DNA from: Lethocerus indicus
Taxonomy: Eukaryota; Arthropoda; Insecta; Hemiptera; Belostomatidae
Length of the DNA stretch: 64,000 nucleotides
Direction: 5' to 3'
Assembly (NCBI GenBank): GCA_019843655.1
Contig: JACDQD010000002.1
Span: 1,188,585-1,252,584, forward strand
The notes beneath the pieces were generated by a model that ran no database searches, was not told the DNA's origin, and saw only the letters and a program-made list of their open reading frames with translations. The position numbers were made by a program, and so were the translations under genes. The number at the start of each line of letters is the position of its first letter. Position 1 is the first letter of the stretch. This document shows, one piece after another, positions 50,635 to 62,800 of this stretch.

Positions 50635-52044
50635 ATGGTCCACCCCAATCCCACACCCCTAACGCGCCCGACGGGTCTTTGTTACAATTAATACGGGACC
50701 CTTTCTCTCTCATTTCGCCCCATCCGCGTAGTGTTCCAACCCCCCCCCAATCCACACTTCGCTGTTACTAAATCCAGCCCCGGGGGTTAATAAACAGCTG
50801 TGGAATAATTGGAGGACCTCGGGGCTGTTTCAGGGAGTGTTCAGACGGTCCACGGACTGTTTCCACCCCCTCACACAACGCCCTTTACCCCCGTTCCGTC
50901 AACTCTAGAAAGTCTTTCATATACATATATATCGTCGTAACATATTTCCATGCTATATTTAGCATGTATCGTCGCTATAATAGGTGTTTTTATGCGGCCA
51001 AGTAATCGAGTGGTGAACTTAGATTAATTAATAGGTCGATTTAAATTTTAATATATAATTAGCTCGAGCCTAGTAAATATTTATTACGGAACCGTATTCG
51101 CAACCGATACACAGCAAAAGGGCCGTGAAAGGAGCGCTCGAATGCGCTTGAGCTTGATCTAAAACGTTGTAATGAATTTCCTTCGATTGAAAATTTGAAA
51201 TTTGAGTTTATTTACTCTGAAAGTTTTATAGCGAAAACATCACTTACCCACCATTGACGGTGAGATTACACAACCGCATTGTTCGTGCCGTAATCTATTC
51301 TCAAAAAATAATACCTAAATAAGATAACTAATTCTTAAGACTCTCACTTTCCAGTGGCATCGGATATGCCTCTTCACTAATATACTGAGGGAATGCTAAT
51401 AATTAGTGACTATAATATTATTGTGTATAGAGTTTTTTCACGATACGATGTTTACGCTGATTTTTCCTTCGAGCCTTCGACATACTGGCTGGCGCACACC
51501 GAACTTTAAACTTGTGCCCGTGTTGCACAACACGTAATATTTTTCCGGCTCCGACCGACAGAGTACTGTCATAAAAAAAAAGTTTATTAAATTACCGCCC
51601 GTTTCCTTTTAACAATATAAAAGTGCTGTTTAAGGGGATCGCAAAAAGAATAAGAAAGCTAGTAGGGGTTTGGGGTTTTGAGCGATATAAGCCACCGGTT
51701 GATGGCAAAACGAAGCCCTATAGAGTGGCTGGTCTTAAGTACCACTTTAGCGGTAACCGGCCAAATCCGAAGCGGGCCCCACCGCCTCACTCGCAGACTT
51801 GTTGCTCCGCCCAACGTCCTACCGAATGATGATAAAATTCTGTTAGCCCAAACATTGGAAACACTTATCTTTTATGCGGGTTCGATGGCGAAAACAAACA
51901 AAAAAACCCCGGTTAAACGAAAAAACCGGGAGGAGGCGATAAATGATCGAGGAAGCCGGATAGGCTAACGCTTTTTGGCCCATCGCCGCATTAAAAGCCA
52001 CGCATTATGTCGCATTTAACCTGATTAACAATCCCCCATAAAGA

Positions 52045-52413
52045 CGCCGTCCAGTGATGGTACTTTTGACCTACAGAAAGTCCCTAGGCCAGTGGCGTTT
52101 AAGATAAAGGGTGGGTAAAAGAGGAAAGGGACTGAACACGAGTGGATTTGGATGTGGAGAGAGGCGGGAATGGAATTTAAGGAAGCGTGATTTTGGGGAC
52201 TTCGTCGACTGTCGGGGTATGTTGAGGTCATTATGGATTGTTCGGTTAGAAACATACCCGGAGGGAGAATTAAGGATGGTACGGAGGACTTTTGACTGGA
52301 ATGTTTGGATGCGAGCATAGTTCTATTCCGTATGTCGGTATGGCCTTATATATTGTCAGTTTGTTGACTATTGTCAGTTTTAATGTCCTTTTCAAGAGAG
52401 GTCTCAACAGTCC
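52045..52413 (-). mobile_element. Jockey-type LINE 3' fragment, copy E
   Basis: This copy of the family is on the minus strand. The minus frames give LRPLLKRTLKLTIVNKLTIY, then YGIEL, then after a small deletion NVWMR-equivalent sequence, TEQSIMTSTYPDSRRSPQNH and a tail region with LNATGLGTFCRS. The 5' boundary falls inside the reverse transcriptase, downstream of the boundary shared by A, B and D. The true 3' tail is not seen; similarity is lost near 52045. Confidence 0.82.
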
Positions 52414-55400
52414 TTCTGTAGGTTCAAAATATGTAATCTGAAGAAAATTTTTCACGAAGTGGGCCCTTACATCTTGTTCTTGATTTTTATTATAAGTCAC
52501 CGCACAGTTTTCGGCCTATTAGACGTGATATTCAAAAGTTTTAGTATTTACGGATTATGTGCATCGGACAATCTAACAAACAAGAAATGCATATGACGAA
52601 TAGAGAAATAGAAACTGAAGGAATATTGTAGCGCGGTTAGAACAAAGGGGAAGCCGGGAATATTGTTTTCCTAGAAAGGTAATTTGTTCAATTCTCCGTC
52701 AGTTGAGAATGTAAACACATTTTTATGCTTCTTTTACGATATCGTGAAACAGTTGTTATTGTACAAACTTACGTAGTGGCCAAAAATGAGTGCTCGAACT
52801 GAGTTGTAGTCGTAATTAAATCGACTATTAATGATTCGTAGCGATCGATTTAATTGATACTAAATAGACGGAGACTATAACGGACAAATGATTCGGTTTA
52901 AAGAAAACAGAATTCCCGAAATAGAGGAAAATTACTGACCAAGCATCCGTTATTATTGAAGTAATCACAGAATCGATTCAATCTCGGATAATCCTCGTAT
53001 TTTTTTTTTTTTTTACAATCTAACTAATGACAACGTATAGTCAAAGTACTGTCATTAAAAGATCGACTGCAGAGGGCAAACCAATCATTGAAATAAAAAG
53101 CCTCCCACCATTGTGAAGCCTTTCATTATTCCGTGAGCCTAATGGTCCACTGTTTACTCAGTTAGAAAGCACAATCGTCAGGCGCTTCGTGGAATTTTTA
53201 AAAGCACGAATAAGTAACTTGATCGGACTTTTTCTGGGCCGGATATGTAAGTGGTCCTTCTGTAATAAGCTGAAATTACAAAAAACACCGAAGCCTGCAC
53301 CAAAGGAGGGAGGAGATTTGAAAAAAAAGTGATGCTTCTCGATGGTAGAATAAAAATCTGAAATTAACTAACCTTGGACACAAAAACATAGGACACAGTA
53401 TCAGGGCTGGAATCTCCCCCCCCCCATGAAATTATCCGATAAAAAGATTCTTAAAATTATCAAAATTACTGGAGAAGAACTTTCCTGCAAGATGATACTA
53501 TACATTTTTTCAGAGAATAAGAGAGAGAGGGAGGTAGAGTGAGATAGAGTGAGACTGAGAGAGAGAGAGAAATAACGAAAGAGAGAGAATGAATTAATGG
53601 TGAACGGGGGCGGGGGCTGGAGATGGAGTCAGAAAGTTTTACAAGGCATTTATTAAAGATTGCCAGTTACAAGTTTAAAGTTGTTTGGAAGCCGGAGGTT
53701 GCCAATATTCAAGGGAGCTTCTACGATGAATGGATAAAGTTGAACGCCTCAATGAGCCAAGAAAAGTGCTTAATATTAGACTCTCTAGGGGCCCGCTCAC
53801 CGTATGTAAATGCTGACAAAGTTAATACCCCTTCACGTACGGGGGGCGGGGGCGGCGGGGGGTGTATTCACGTAATTTGACGGTAATTACACTTTTGGGA
53901 ATATTTTATCCCCAGATTAGGTTGTAAATTTAAGTCTCGGATTTGATATTTTTTCCCTAAACTAGGCCATCGGAAGTGATCTTCAGTACATCCAAACTGG
54001 ATGAGAACATCCAAATTGGAAGTAATGAACACTTTTTTCAGAATTTGAGTTTTTTTTCATAACATTCTTATAAAGTAAATGTACTTATTATACTTACTGT
54101 CCCATTGTATATTGAATCGGGTTCTCAGTTGAGCTGAGTACCGGTCGTAAAATTTTTCTATTTATTCCAATACAGTACTGGCCTATCCCTGATACCACAG
54201 CATTTAGGTACTGACGATGGTGTTAAAAATCAGAAAATCATATCTTCGTTAAGTAATGTTAATGAAGCAAAAACGTTGCACATGACGTACATATGTAAAC
54301 TACTAATGAAATTATGTGTGTATGTATGCATATAAGGTGGATATATTTTCGTGCAGTGTTTAATGGTATGTCAAGAGGAGAATCAGTACAGAACAGTGGA
54401 TAGTTGTAAGGGACCGGGGACAGGAATTTCGCGCCGAAAATATTTTATCCGGTCAAAATTTTGATTTCTTCAGACAACGAGTGGGACGGGGCAAGAGTCG
54501 AGCGGATTAGTGTAATTTTAGTTGGTCCGGTTTTAACTCAGAAGGGGCACGTCCGGCCGAGACTAAAAAATAAGCGACATCCTCGTTAGCATCAGTTGAA
54601 CAACGAGAAGTGGCAAATCGTCGTCCCGCCACGCCAGTTAACGCCCACTCGATGATCCCATCGAGCGTACGTTCTACAAACCGTGCCTAAATCTCATCAT
54701 TTTTTCACTACAACATCTACTAAAATGCCACTGAAATCCACAAACACCTGTTTACACATACTATATAAGCCCTAAGCAGCAATATTATGGGACTAGTAAG
54801 CTGTAGTGAACCATTAGAAGAAATGGCCACCCCTGTGATTGTGTGTTACAACCAATTCCAACCGGCTTTCCAAATTTTATATTAGTATTGTTCGCATAAA
54901 ATCCATTGTAAAGAGGTAAAAATAAACCAAATTACTGACCGGGCAGCTATGGAAAATTAAATTAAAAATGAAACTGTCAGCGTACTTTTATTTTTTATTT
55001 TCAATTGTTATCCGTTATATATGTATATATTTGTGAAAGTGTGTACGTGTAAATACAATAACAGAAGAATAATGTGTAGAGCGCCACCCCCCCGTCGACC
55101 AGGAAACGCAAATCCGTTCAACCGCCTTTGTGCTGGACAAAGCAAACGCCACACAGGGCGCCATTCGCCATTCTAACGGCCCTATTGAATATGGGCCGGC
55201 CATTCACCGCCGATTCCGAAAATAGTGCGATCAGAAAATTTTCTTTTCCGGAAAAGCGACGACGCGAAGATCGGTAAATTGACAGGCGCCTCAATTACCC
55301 CGCCGGTGGAGGAAAACCCCGTTTTTCCTTTTCGACCGAAGCTCGGTATACGGTCAATCGCCGGTTCGAAATCCTAACGGAATACCGTCGCGACGGTATA

Positions 55401-55497
55401 TATTTTTTACCGTCGTAAAAATGAGACAACTCCGTCTATTAGTTTGCAAGTTATGGACTTTTAAACAGTGGATAAATATTTTGGACCCCTCTGTATT
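52414..55497. other. Non-coding intron stretch
   Basis: It contains T16 near 52999-53014, a C10 run at 53416-53425, a GA-rich tract near 53517-53590 and a small direct repeat (acatccaaactgg / acatccaaattgg near 53992-54020). An 85-residue plus frame (53623-53880) has no recognisable domain. Confidence 0.45.
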
Positions 55498-55501
55498 TTA
55501 A

Positions 55502-56044
55502 CCCTTTGCACTCCGGACCATTCTGTATGTCGGCTACTGCTCGGTGGTTGGCCGATGTCACTGTCACTGCTATAGTTTCTGTCTAGATTTAGTCTTTCTA
55601 ACGTATCCGTATAAACGTCTATCCGGAGCTCATCTTCACTACTGCTTCTATCATGAGACTCAACCCCCGTTTGAACGTTTTCCCATTGTTCTAATAAAAA
55701 AAATGAATAAATCCGCGGGTTGAAAATTTCTAATTGTTATTACTAGATCCGTTACAAAATGATCACTGAATACCGCTCGACGCTTCGAACCGGACTGAGC
55801 TCAGCTTCGAGCTGTAAATCTCTTTTACATATCTTAGTAATTTTACTATATTTTGATTCGATGTCTGGCGCCACATTTCAAGGGAAAACATCGGGCAAAA
55901 GGTGCACATCTCAAAAAGTTGCGAGGAAATAATTTAATTCCCCGTAATCGCTAATAAATTTCAATCTCCCCTCAGAGGGGACATCGGAGTGATGGGCCGG
56001 AATTACGATGTCCCACGACGAGAGGGACGACGGAGTGCAAGCGG
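55502..56044. mobile_element. piggyBac-like element flanked by perfect TTAA
   Basis: The left terminus is CCCTTTGCACTCCGGACC; the right terminus, reversed, is CCGCTTGCACTCCGTCGT. Both abut TTAA (55498-55501 and 56045-56048). This is a convincing piggyBac-type terminal inverted repeat with its four-base target duplication. Near the right end there is an additional inverted pair (gggacatcg / cgatgtccc). On the minus strand a frame of at least 50 residues (about 55700-55505) contains VESHDRSSSEDELR and LDRNYSSDSDIGQ; the NYSSDS string also occurs in the element at 22790. The element is 543 bp and has no catalytic domain. Confidence 0.78.
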
Positions 56045-56048
56045 TTAA

Positions 56049-56796
56049 TTGTTCATCGAATATTGCGTTTGGAGGAGTATAGAACAAGAGCGTGTATAGA
56101 ACACCCTCGTATGTAAAATGTTAAGCGGAGCATGCGAGTTTAACAAGGCAAGCAACAAGAAGCAAGCGGGCGAGCCTAAGAAGAAGGAGGTTGGGGGCCA
56201 CTCGCCAGGGCCCCCGGACTATAGTTAAAACTCGAGCGTAAATCCAGAGCTCGGTTTCGGTTGCTTGTGCGGGGGTGGAAGGAGGGGGGGGGGGTGGCTC
56301 TTGCGCTAATGACGTCATATTTCCAACCTAATAGGGACTATTTTTGGTGAGGGTGTGAGAGGGGGGGGGAGCAACAACACCCTCTGGGGGGCAAAAGGAA
56401 GTTAAGGGAGGACTTAAAAGTTGTGCTCCGGGTCTTGCCCATTAGGCATTCTCTCTCTCTAACAAGGCGTACACTTTAAGGGTTCACCGCCTATTACTAA
56501 AACCGAGGACACACTGGGGATGCGGGGGGGTAGGTGGTAACAATTTGTCATTGCCTCGTTAACCCTTTTCTCGACTGTTCGTATTTTCAAGGAATTAAGG
56601 TCAATCGAATACTGCGACGGAAGAAACGTTTAGTCGAAGGATGGACTCTCAATGTCAAACATTTACGCTAGGCCGGTTTCTCATATTCGTCTTTTCAGTA
56701 GCTTAATTTTTAAGTAATATACCGATGTAGTAACATTTAGGGCGGCAAGCATTGGGGTATCTGTATTTTATACACTGTTCTTACTCTATGCTCATT
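56049..56796. other. Non-coding stretch with G-runs
   Basis: It has G11 at 56284-56294 and G9 at 56361-56369. No gene or element ends are seen. Confidence 0.45.
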
Positions 56797-57010
56797 TTAT
56801 GGGGTTCCGCCAAGAAATCCGACATCGCTCGCATCCAAACATTCCAGTCAAAAGTCCTTCGTACCATCCTTAATGCTCCCCCCCCCCGGGGTATGTTTCT
56901 AACTGAACAATCCATAATGACCTCAACATACCCCCACAGTCGACGACGTCGCAAAATAACGCTTCCTTAAATTCCATTCCCGCCTCTCTCCACATCCAAA
57001 TGCACTCGTT
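56797..57010 (+). mobile_element. Jockey-type LINE 3' fragment, copy F
   Basis: The plus strand from atggggttccgccaagaaat matches copy D closely: WGSAKKSDIARIQTFQSKVL and RTILNAPP, then TEQSIMTSTYPHSR in another frame. The frame is broken in a C10G4 run at 56878-56891, where copy D has C6G4. Similarity ends at cactcgtt, followed at once by AAACAAAAAAA. Both the 5' and the true 3' parts are missing. Confidence 0.82.
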
Positions 57011-57011
57011 A

Positions 57012-58159
57012 AACAAAAAAATGCACCATTTTATAGATTGTGGATTTCCGATCCTTTGGCATTGGATACTATGTCCAGTTGGAATTGTAACGCGATGCCT
57101 GCGGGATAGAAAAAAAAAACCTCTGTACGGCAACAGAGTGTGTATGAAACCGGGCAGACTAATACGGAGGTGAAAAAATAATTACAATTGAGGAACACAA
57201 TTCCAACTTTTCATTACAACGTGAACGCCGTCGGAACGCGGCGGCTCGGGCATTGGGGCGAGTCGTCAAAAGCCGTTTGTTCGATTCCGGATTAAAATAA
57301 GCGGCGGAATTAAAACGCGAAAAACAACACCCGAACAACCCCATTTAAGGGTAGCACGTAGAGCGTTAACTCCAGCCGCTACTTTCCAGGATTTATTAGC
57401 TTTTGAAATAAACATACCGAACGGAGAATGGGACCGGCGTCGGCCGATATTAATATGTAAAATTCAGAACCGGAAGGGCGTAACTAGAATTTGAAATAAA
57501 AATGTGCGGGCGGAAGGGAAAAAAAACAAATTTTGAATTCGGCCAAATTGCATCGTTCGGTTAAAGCGTTAACGGCTGTTTTATTTAATTCATAGCGGCA
57601 GCCTTTTGACGTTTTTCCTTTTATAAGAAAAAAAGACGTCGGACTGGCGCGAGATATTTTCATTCCAGTAACGGGAAAGACGGCCAGAATGGGTTAAATG
57701 GAATAGAAACAAAGTGTCAAGTTCAATATGTTCATTTGTAACCCAAAACGGGTATTATTATAGGAGGAAATTCGCGGCGAAATTTATAATTCCAAACAAT
57801 ATTTAGGTTGTGTTCCGAAAATGCGCATTCCGACGGGCCATCTGTACCGCGGCCAATGTACCACTCGCAGTACCGGTGTTATTCAATTAGTTTTCAGATC
57901 GGGCTATGCCCAGCACTGAATATTCAACGCGAAATTACGAAGTCAAATTTAAACCGTCCCCAGGGAAGCGAAAAAAAAAAGGAATCCGAAAAAAGGAAAT
58001 TTACACTTGAGGTACGTTGCCCGATTGCAACGTACGGCGCATTTCAATCGGCCCTCTTCTGCATTCCGCCCAATTCGCGCCACATATTTTTGCGGGCTTC
58101 GCGCAAATTTTTGCAAACGTTATCGTTTTATATCGCGATCAACCGCCACAGTACTAGCG
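57012..58159. other. Non-coding stretch between Jockey copy F and hairpin copy H4
   Basis: It is AT-rich with CpG patches. The 128-residue plus frame at 57808-58194 runs into the hairpin repeat and has no recognisable domain. Confidence 0.4.
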
Positions 58160-58260
58160 ACAGTGGGAGTGCCCACAAAAAACATCGAAAGTGACCGCTA
58201 CTGAAGATGGCGAGCAGCCGAAACCGGTCTGGTGAAAGTGAAGACCAGTTAGCTGGGTAG
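58160..58260. repeat. Hairpin repeat family, half copy (H4)
   Basis: The sequence cccacaaaaaacatcgaaag, then ctactgaagatggcgagcag and ccgaaaccggtctggtg, matches the right half of the copy at 59362-59810 (cccaaaaaacatctaaag, then the same core). The left half is not evident here, so this is a truncated copy. Confidence 0.65.
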
Positions 58261-59349
58261 GAATTGAAATACATCTGTCGGTATTTTAAAAACGCCCACC
58301 GACAGTGCAAAAATATGCGGTCAAATTCCATCAATTATTTTACCTGCCGTTCCTTTATTAATTCGGATCCTGCCAAATATTTTAGAGGGCTGAGCGTTAT
58401 TAACGATCGTTAATAATAAAGAGGGAGGGGGGAGTGGGTTGTTTTTTTTTTTTTTTATTAAAACTGAAATTGAATCCATTTTTCATTATTGCTTTTTTCC
58501 TTTTTTTTCTGCGCCTTAAATAATCTTAATGAACGCGGCGGCCTCGAGGTAAGTTGGGAGCGAGGATTCAAGCCGCGCGATGCCGCAGTAGTTCTCCAAT
58601 TATTTATCATTTCCCGAATTAATATTATTTCACTTCTGCAAAAATTGGAAACCCAATGAAAATGGTCAATTTGATAAATGGCAGTGGATTCATCGTATAT
58701 TCAAAATTTATATTTTTGCACGCCGCAAACACACCGTATATGACTAACAGAATGCTACTTACCAAAGCGAGAAGTCGAGAACTGTTAGGGTTAGGGACGA
58801 ATAGTCGAATAGGGGTGAGAAAATTCCCACTAAGCTATAGAGAGATATATATTGGAAACCGCCTTATAAGGACTGTTATTATATTCCCTTTAGCAAGTAC
58901 CGCATCATATTTTATAGCCGCCATTCTTTCTTTTTGATATACTCGAAGATTCGATATGTAATCCCCGTGGGAGTTTATTTTGTTGTTGCCGGAGACAGGA
59001 AATTGCACGAGCGATCGAGTATACATATTCCGTAAAGTTATTTTAGGGTAATATCTTAATTATATTACCTAGGGGGCGAGGACTGCTTTCTTATTATTTC
59101 CAAGGTAAACAGGCCTCAAATTGGGTTCCAACAAAACAGAAAACATAATCCCAGTTATATTAACTGCAATAAGATCACCACTCGTGCACTTACTGTCCCC
59201 CATTTGCCTTTTTGGGGATTAGATTTCGGCTTTTCGCCATACCCCAGTCGTAATATCTCTGGCAGAATGTGTTAAGCCTCATTAAATATTCTGCGAAAGA
59301 TTCTTCGCAAAGTAAATCTTGCTTGCAAATAGATCTATTCTATAGAATT
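58261..59349. other. Non-coding stretch, nothing recognised
   Basis: It contains a T15 run (about 58442-58456) and ordinary AT-rich sequence. Confidence 0.4.
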
Positions 59350-59361
59350 CTACAGTTCTAG

Positions 59362-59810
59362 TTTAATATACCTGTTTTGTGGTCTGCGAGGGGTCGGAAT
59401 ACCGTAGGTTCTCGCGGTAGGATCATCACTTTGGATGTTTCTGGGCATCCACACTGCACTGTCACTGTCACTTGTACTGTCTACTAAGGTCAGTAATAAT
59501 ATATTTTAATATTTGAGTTATTTTAAATACTATTAAAACGCGTAGTGTATTCAGTTTAATGCGCTACTAGTTTCAATGGTACGGCGCACTTGATACTAGC
59601 CCGCAACAAAGGTCTGTCTTACATTTTAGTATTAGCGCCTTACATATAGCGCCTTACAGTCAAGTGACAGTGACAGTGCAGTGAGGATGCCCAAAAAACA
59701 TCTAAAGTGCCAACAGTGTCTAACACCGCTACTGAAGATGGCGAGCAGCCGAAACCGGTCTAGCAAAAGACCAAACCAGCGAGGGGAGACAGAAACACCA
59801 CGGACCTACC
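59362..59810. repeat. Hairpin repeat family, longest copy (H5), flanked by a 12-bp direct repeat
   Basis: The left part has cctgttttgtggtctgcgag, cactttggatgtttctgggc and gcactgtcactgtcac. The right part has gtgacagtgacagtgcagtg, gatgcccaaaaaacatctaa, ctactgaagatggcgagcag, ccgaaaccggtctagcaaaa and gaggggagacagaaacacca. The two parts are inverted relative to each other around an AT-rich centre. The 12-mer ctacagttctag occurs immediately before (59350-59361) and after (59811-59822) the unit and looks like a target-site duplication. Confidence 0.75.
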
Positions 59811-59822
59811 CTACAGTTCTAG

Positions 59823-62800
59823 CTTTATGACTACGGTTGTGTATGACAAAAAAAAAAGATTCGTTCAATAGAGACAAAAAGTAGGAAATGAGAGCGCTTT
59901 GAAATCCTAAAAACAGGCAACACGGACGAAAAAACTAATTTTGTTCACAATCCTGTCGGTAGGAAGTATTTCCTGTATGGGCGACAACAACGCGATTTGG
60001 GCAGAGAGAGAGAGAGAGAGAGAGGGGCGACGATTTATTAACGGCTTTCACAAAGGTTTTCTTTTCGTAGAAAAAAAAAAGTCCCCGATATTATGTTAAT
60101 GGGCGTCATGCGATATTACGGCCCGCTGGTGAAAGCTTCATCGGAAAAAATAAAAATAACTCTCGGGGCCGGGCAATATATATCGATCGTCGTAATATCG
60201 ATTGGAATTAGGGCGGCCAATTCTTTATCAAGGACGAGTGCCAATTCACAGAATATTCCGTTGAACAGGATCAGTTTCGCAACTGACAATGAATGAAAAA
60301 CTACCATGGACAAGGGGAGAAATTCATTTTTGTTATTACGAATTATACCTGTTTCGGTTTACAAACATCAGGTGGTCTATGTGAGTACCAAACCGGCGAG
60401 GGGAAGCACAAAATCCTCTCCAGCTGGATTAAACTACGAATTTTTGGCAAATAATCTTCATATATGCATAAAAGTAATAGAAGGGGAGTTATTCTACTGT
60501 ATGTATTATTTTCTGTCGGCATTACATAATTCAGTTATTGGAGCCGTTTTCTTCTTTAATCTAATTGAAAATTTACGAGTAAACGTCCGTGTCCGAGTAA
60601 TTTTTTTTTAAAGCGATGTAAATAACAATATATATATCACTCGAATCGCGGCTTTTAATTTTGCGGGGTTAAATACTATTTTCGCAATAAATTGCGTAAT
60701 TATTCGAAATGCCGCCGGTCTGTTTAATTAATCATTGGTGCTCGTTAATTATAACGAAACCCTCGGCGTGGGTGGGCGGGGTGGGGCCCTTTTTGAGACG
60801 GCGGTTGCGTCTAATTGCGCAATGAATATTTATAAATCGGGAACGGAGGGCGGAGAACGAGTCCTAATTTGAAAGTGCGACCGGTACGCGTAACCACAGT
60901 GTGCGTGCACCTTAATCCAAACCTTTGCCTCGTACCGACGATACCCGGTCGTTTGTTTCATAAACTGAATGCTGTCCCGGTGAAACAAACATTGTTTGTC
61001 CCCCGTCCATATCTCAACATGGTAGAGAAATAAATGAATAAAATTTTAGAAAAAGGGGGCAAGGCCCGTTCTATAGCTAGCTACTGAAGCATCATGGTAC
61101 TTTAAAATTGAATTTTAAACGGGCAAATCTGGAAGGAAGCGGTCAATAATCTGTCGGAAGTCGGGATTAACGCCGAGACGCTCGGGGGGTTTACCCCATT
61201 TCGGGCACGATCTGTAAGGAAGTGCGTTCGGAAGCTTACGCGGGAGGTGCTCCCTCTCGGCCCATATTGAAAAAGATCGCTTCCTTTCTTCGCAAAATTG
61301 ATCGGGGCAGTGACGGGGGTGAAGTGGGGGCGGCGATCAAGCCTAACAACGGATCGTTGGTTATTCTTCTCCCGACCATTTCCCTCCTACCTCCTTCTTC
61401 TTTCGCCAGAATGTGGGTCAGGGGGGGGCCGGGACGTTTGAGGAAGAAATTGAGCATTATCGAATCGCATCAAAGGGCTGTTCTATCAGCTAAATTGGAG
61501 TCTACCTCTTTTCTCGGCGGCAGTCTAATACGAGGAAGGACTCGGATATTATCCGGTTAGGGCCAATCAGCGGGTTGTTTTTCTTTGTCCCGCCCCGGTG
61601 GCCCGGCGGGTAGGACTGACTGGGGCCGTAATTTTTTCGGCAAACCGCTAAGTTATAACGACGGTGCCCGGAGTTGTAACGCCGGCCGGATAAAACTACA
61701 ACCTGGAAAAAGCGGGCCCCCCGGAGAAAGAGGAAGGGGTGGTAGGGGGCAGTTGAAAGCTCGAGTCAATATTGACTGTCGGACTAAGTTTGATGAGGAA
61801 TGCGGTCGACCGCCACTCACTGACCGGCTGTTGACTCTTTGGCCGTTTAGCCGGTCACCCCTCCCTCCCTCCCTCCCTCTCTCCCATTCTCTCACTACAC
61901 ACGCTTCCCTTTTTCTATTTCTTTTTCTCATTCCGCCCTCTCGTACAGCGCCCGATCTCTGTTTTCCGTTTTGCCATCGAATTTATCCAATTACCGGCTT
62001 GATCGAATAACTTAGCTTAGAAAAGTCGAGGATTCCAGTCGGGGGGAACACCATCGTCTGTCCGGCACTAAGCTGGACCGGTTTATCGGCATTACCGATA
62101 ATAATATAGGGAGGCGTTCCGCAATATCGGGGCCACCGCAGCCGGCATGATCCCTGTTTATTGAACATTCGCGTGGACGGTTAGGGCGCTGTTACAGCGG
62201 TTATCGTCAGCCGACAAGTCCCTCATTATATCGAAGGAACTATCGGGAGGATGAAGCCCTAAACTCCGTGTAAAGTCCAGGAGTTAACACAGATCCAGTC
62301 TGAATCTAATCATCACAGAAGCGTACAGTGGGCACACAGCGTCGCTGTGTTACCGTCGCTGAAGTCCCGGTTCTTGTTTGAAATGTCCAGTCTGGATCTG
62401 GCCGAGAAATCAGGATTAATGAGGCGCCGGCTCAATTGAACGAATCGAATGAATCACCCGAGTCACGTACTCCCTTTCACGTGGACGCTGTCGCGGCTCA
62501 GCGAACTGAAACTTTCTTCAGGTCATAAGGAACTCCGGCATAAGGAGTTCCACTTCCGGACTCCGTGTTTTTCTTCAGAGTCCCGTGTTCGGCTCTTGGT
62601 TCCTCCTAATTTTTTCCGGGGGGTTGACTCTCTTTTTGTCGCACCGTCGAACTCGGATACCTTCAAAAGCCACCTTCGGGGCTTCCGTAGAGACGCGACA
62701 AAAGGTACAATTCCGACCTATATATATATATATATATATATATTCTTTACCTATTATATTTTGCCTTTATTTATTTTATTACACAACTATGGTAGAAGAC

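Larger units (their letters stand above)
46220..52044. other. Non-coding intron stretch rich in CT/GA tracts
   Basis: CT arrays lie at about 47220-47244, 48088-48136 and 50598-50633, a GA/GGGA tract at 47344-47395, and a G10 run at 49635-49644. No exon or transposon end is supported between them. Confidence 0.5.

Noticed and set aside
61585..62010. 141-residue plus frame and its antisense 92-residue frame
   Set aside because: It is GC-rich low-complexity sequence with CCCT repeats and no recognisable domain; stop-poor composition explains the length.
61983..62168. Minus frame with GTPPYIIIGNADKPVQLSAG, considered as an upstream Ig exon
   Set aside because: It lacks the cysteine and tryptophan spacing of an Ig domain and has no convincing splice borders.
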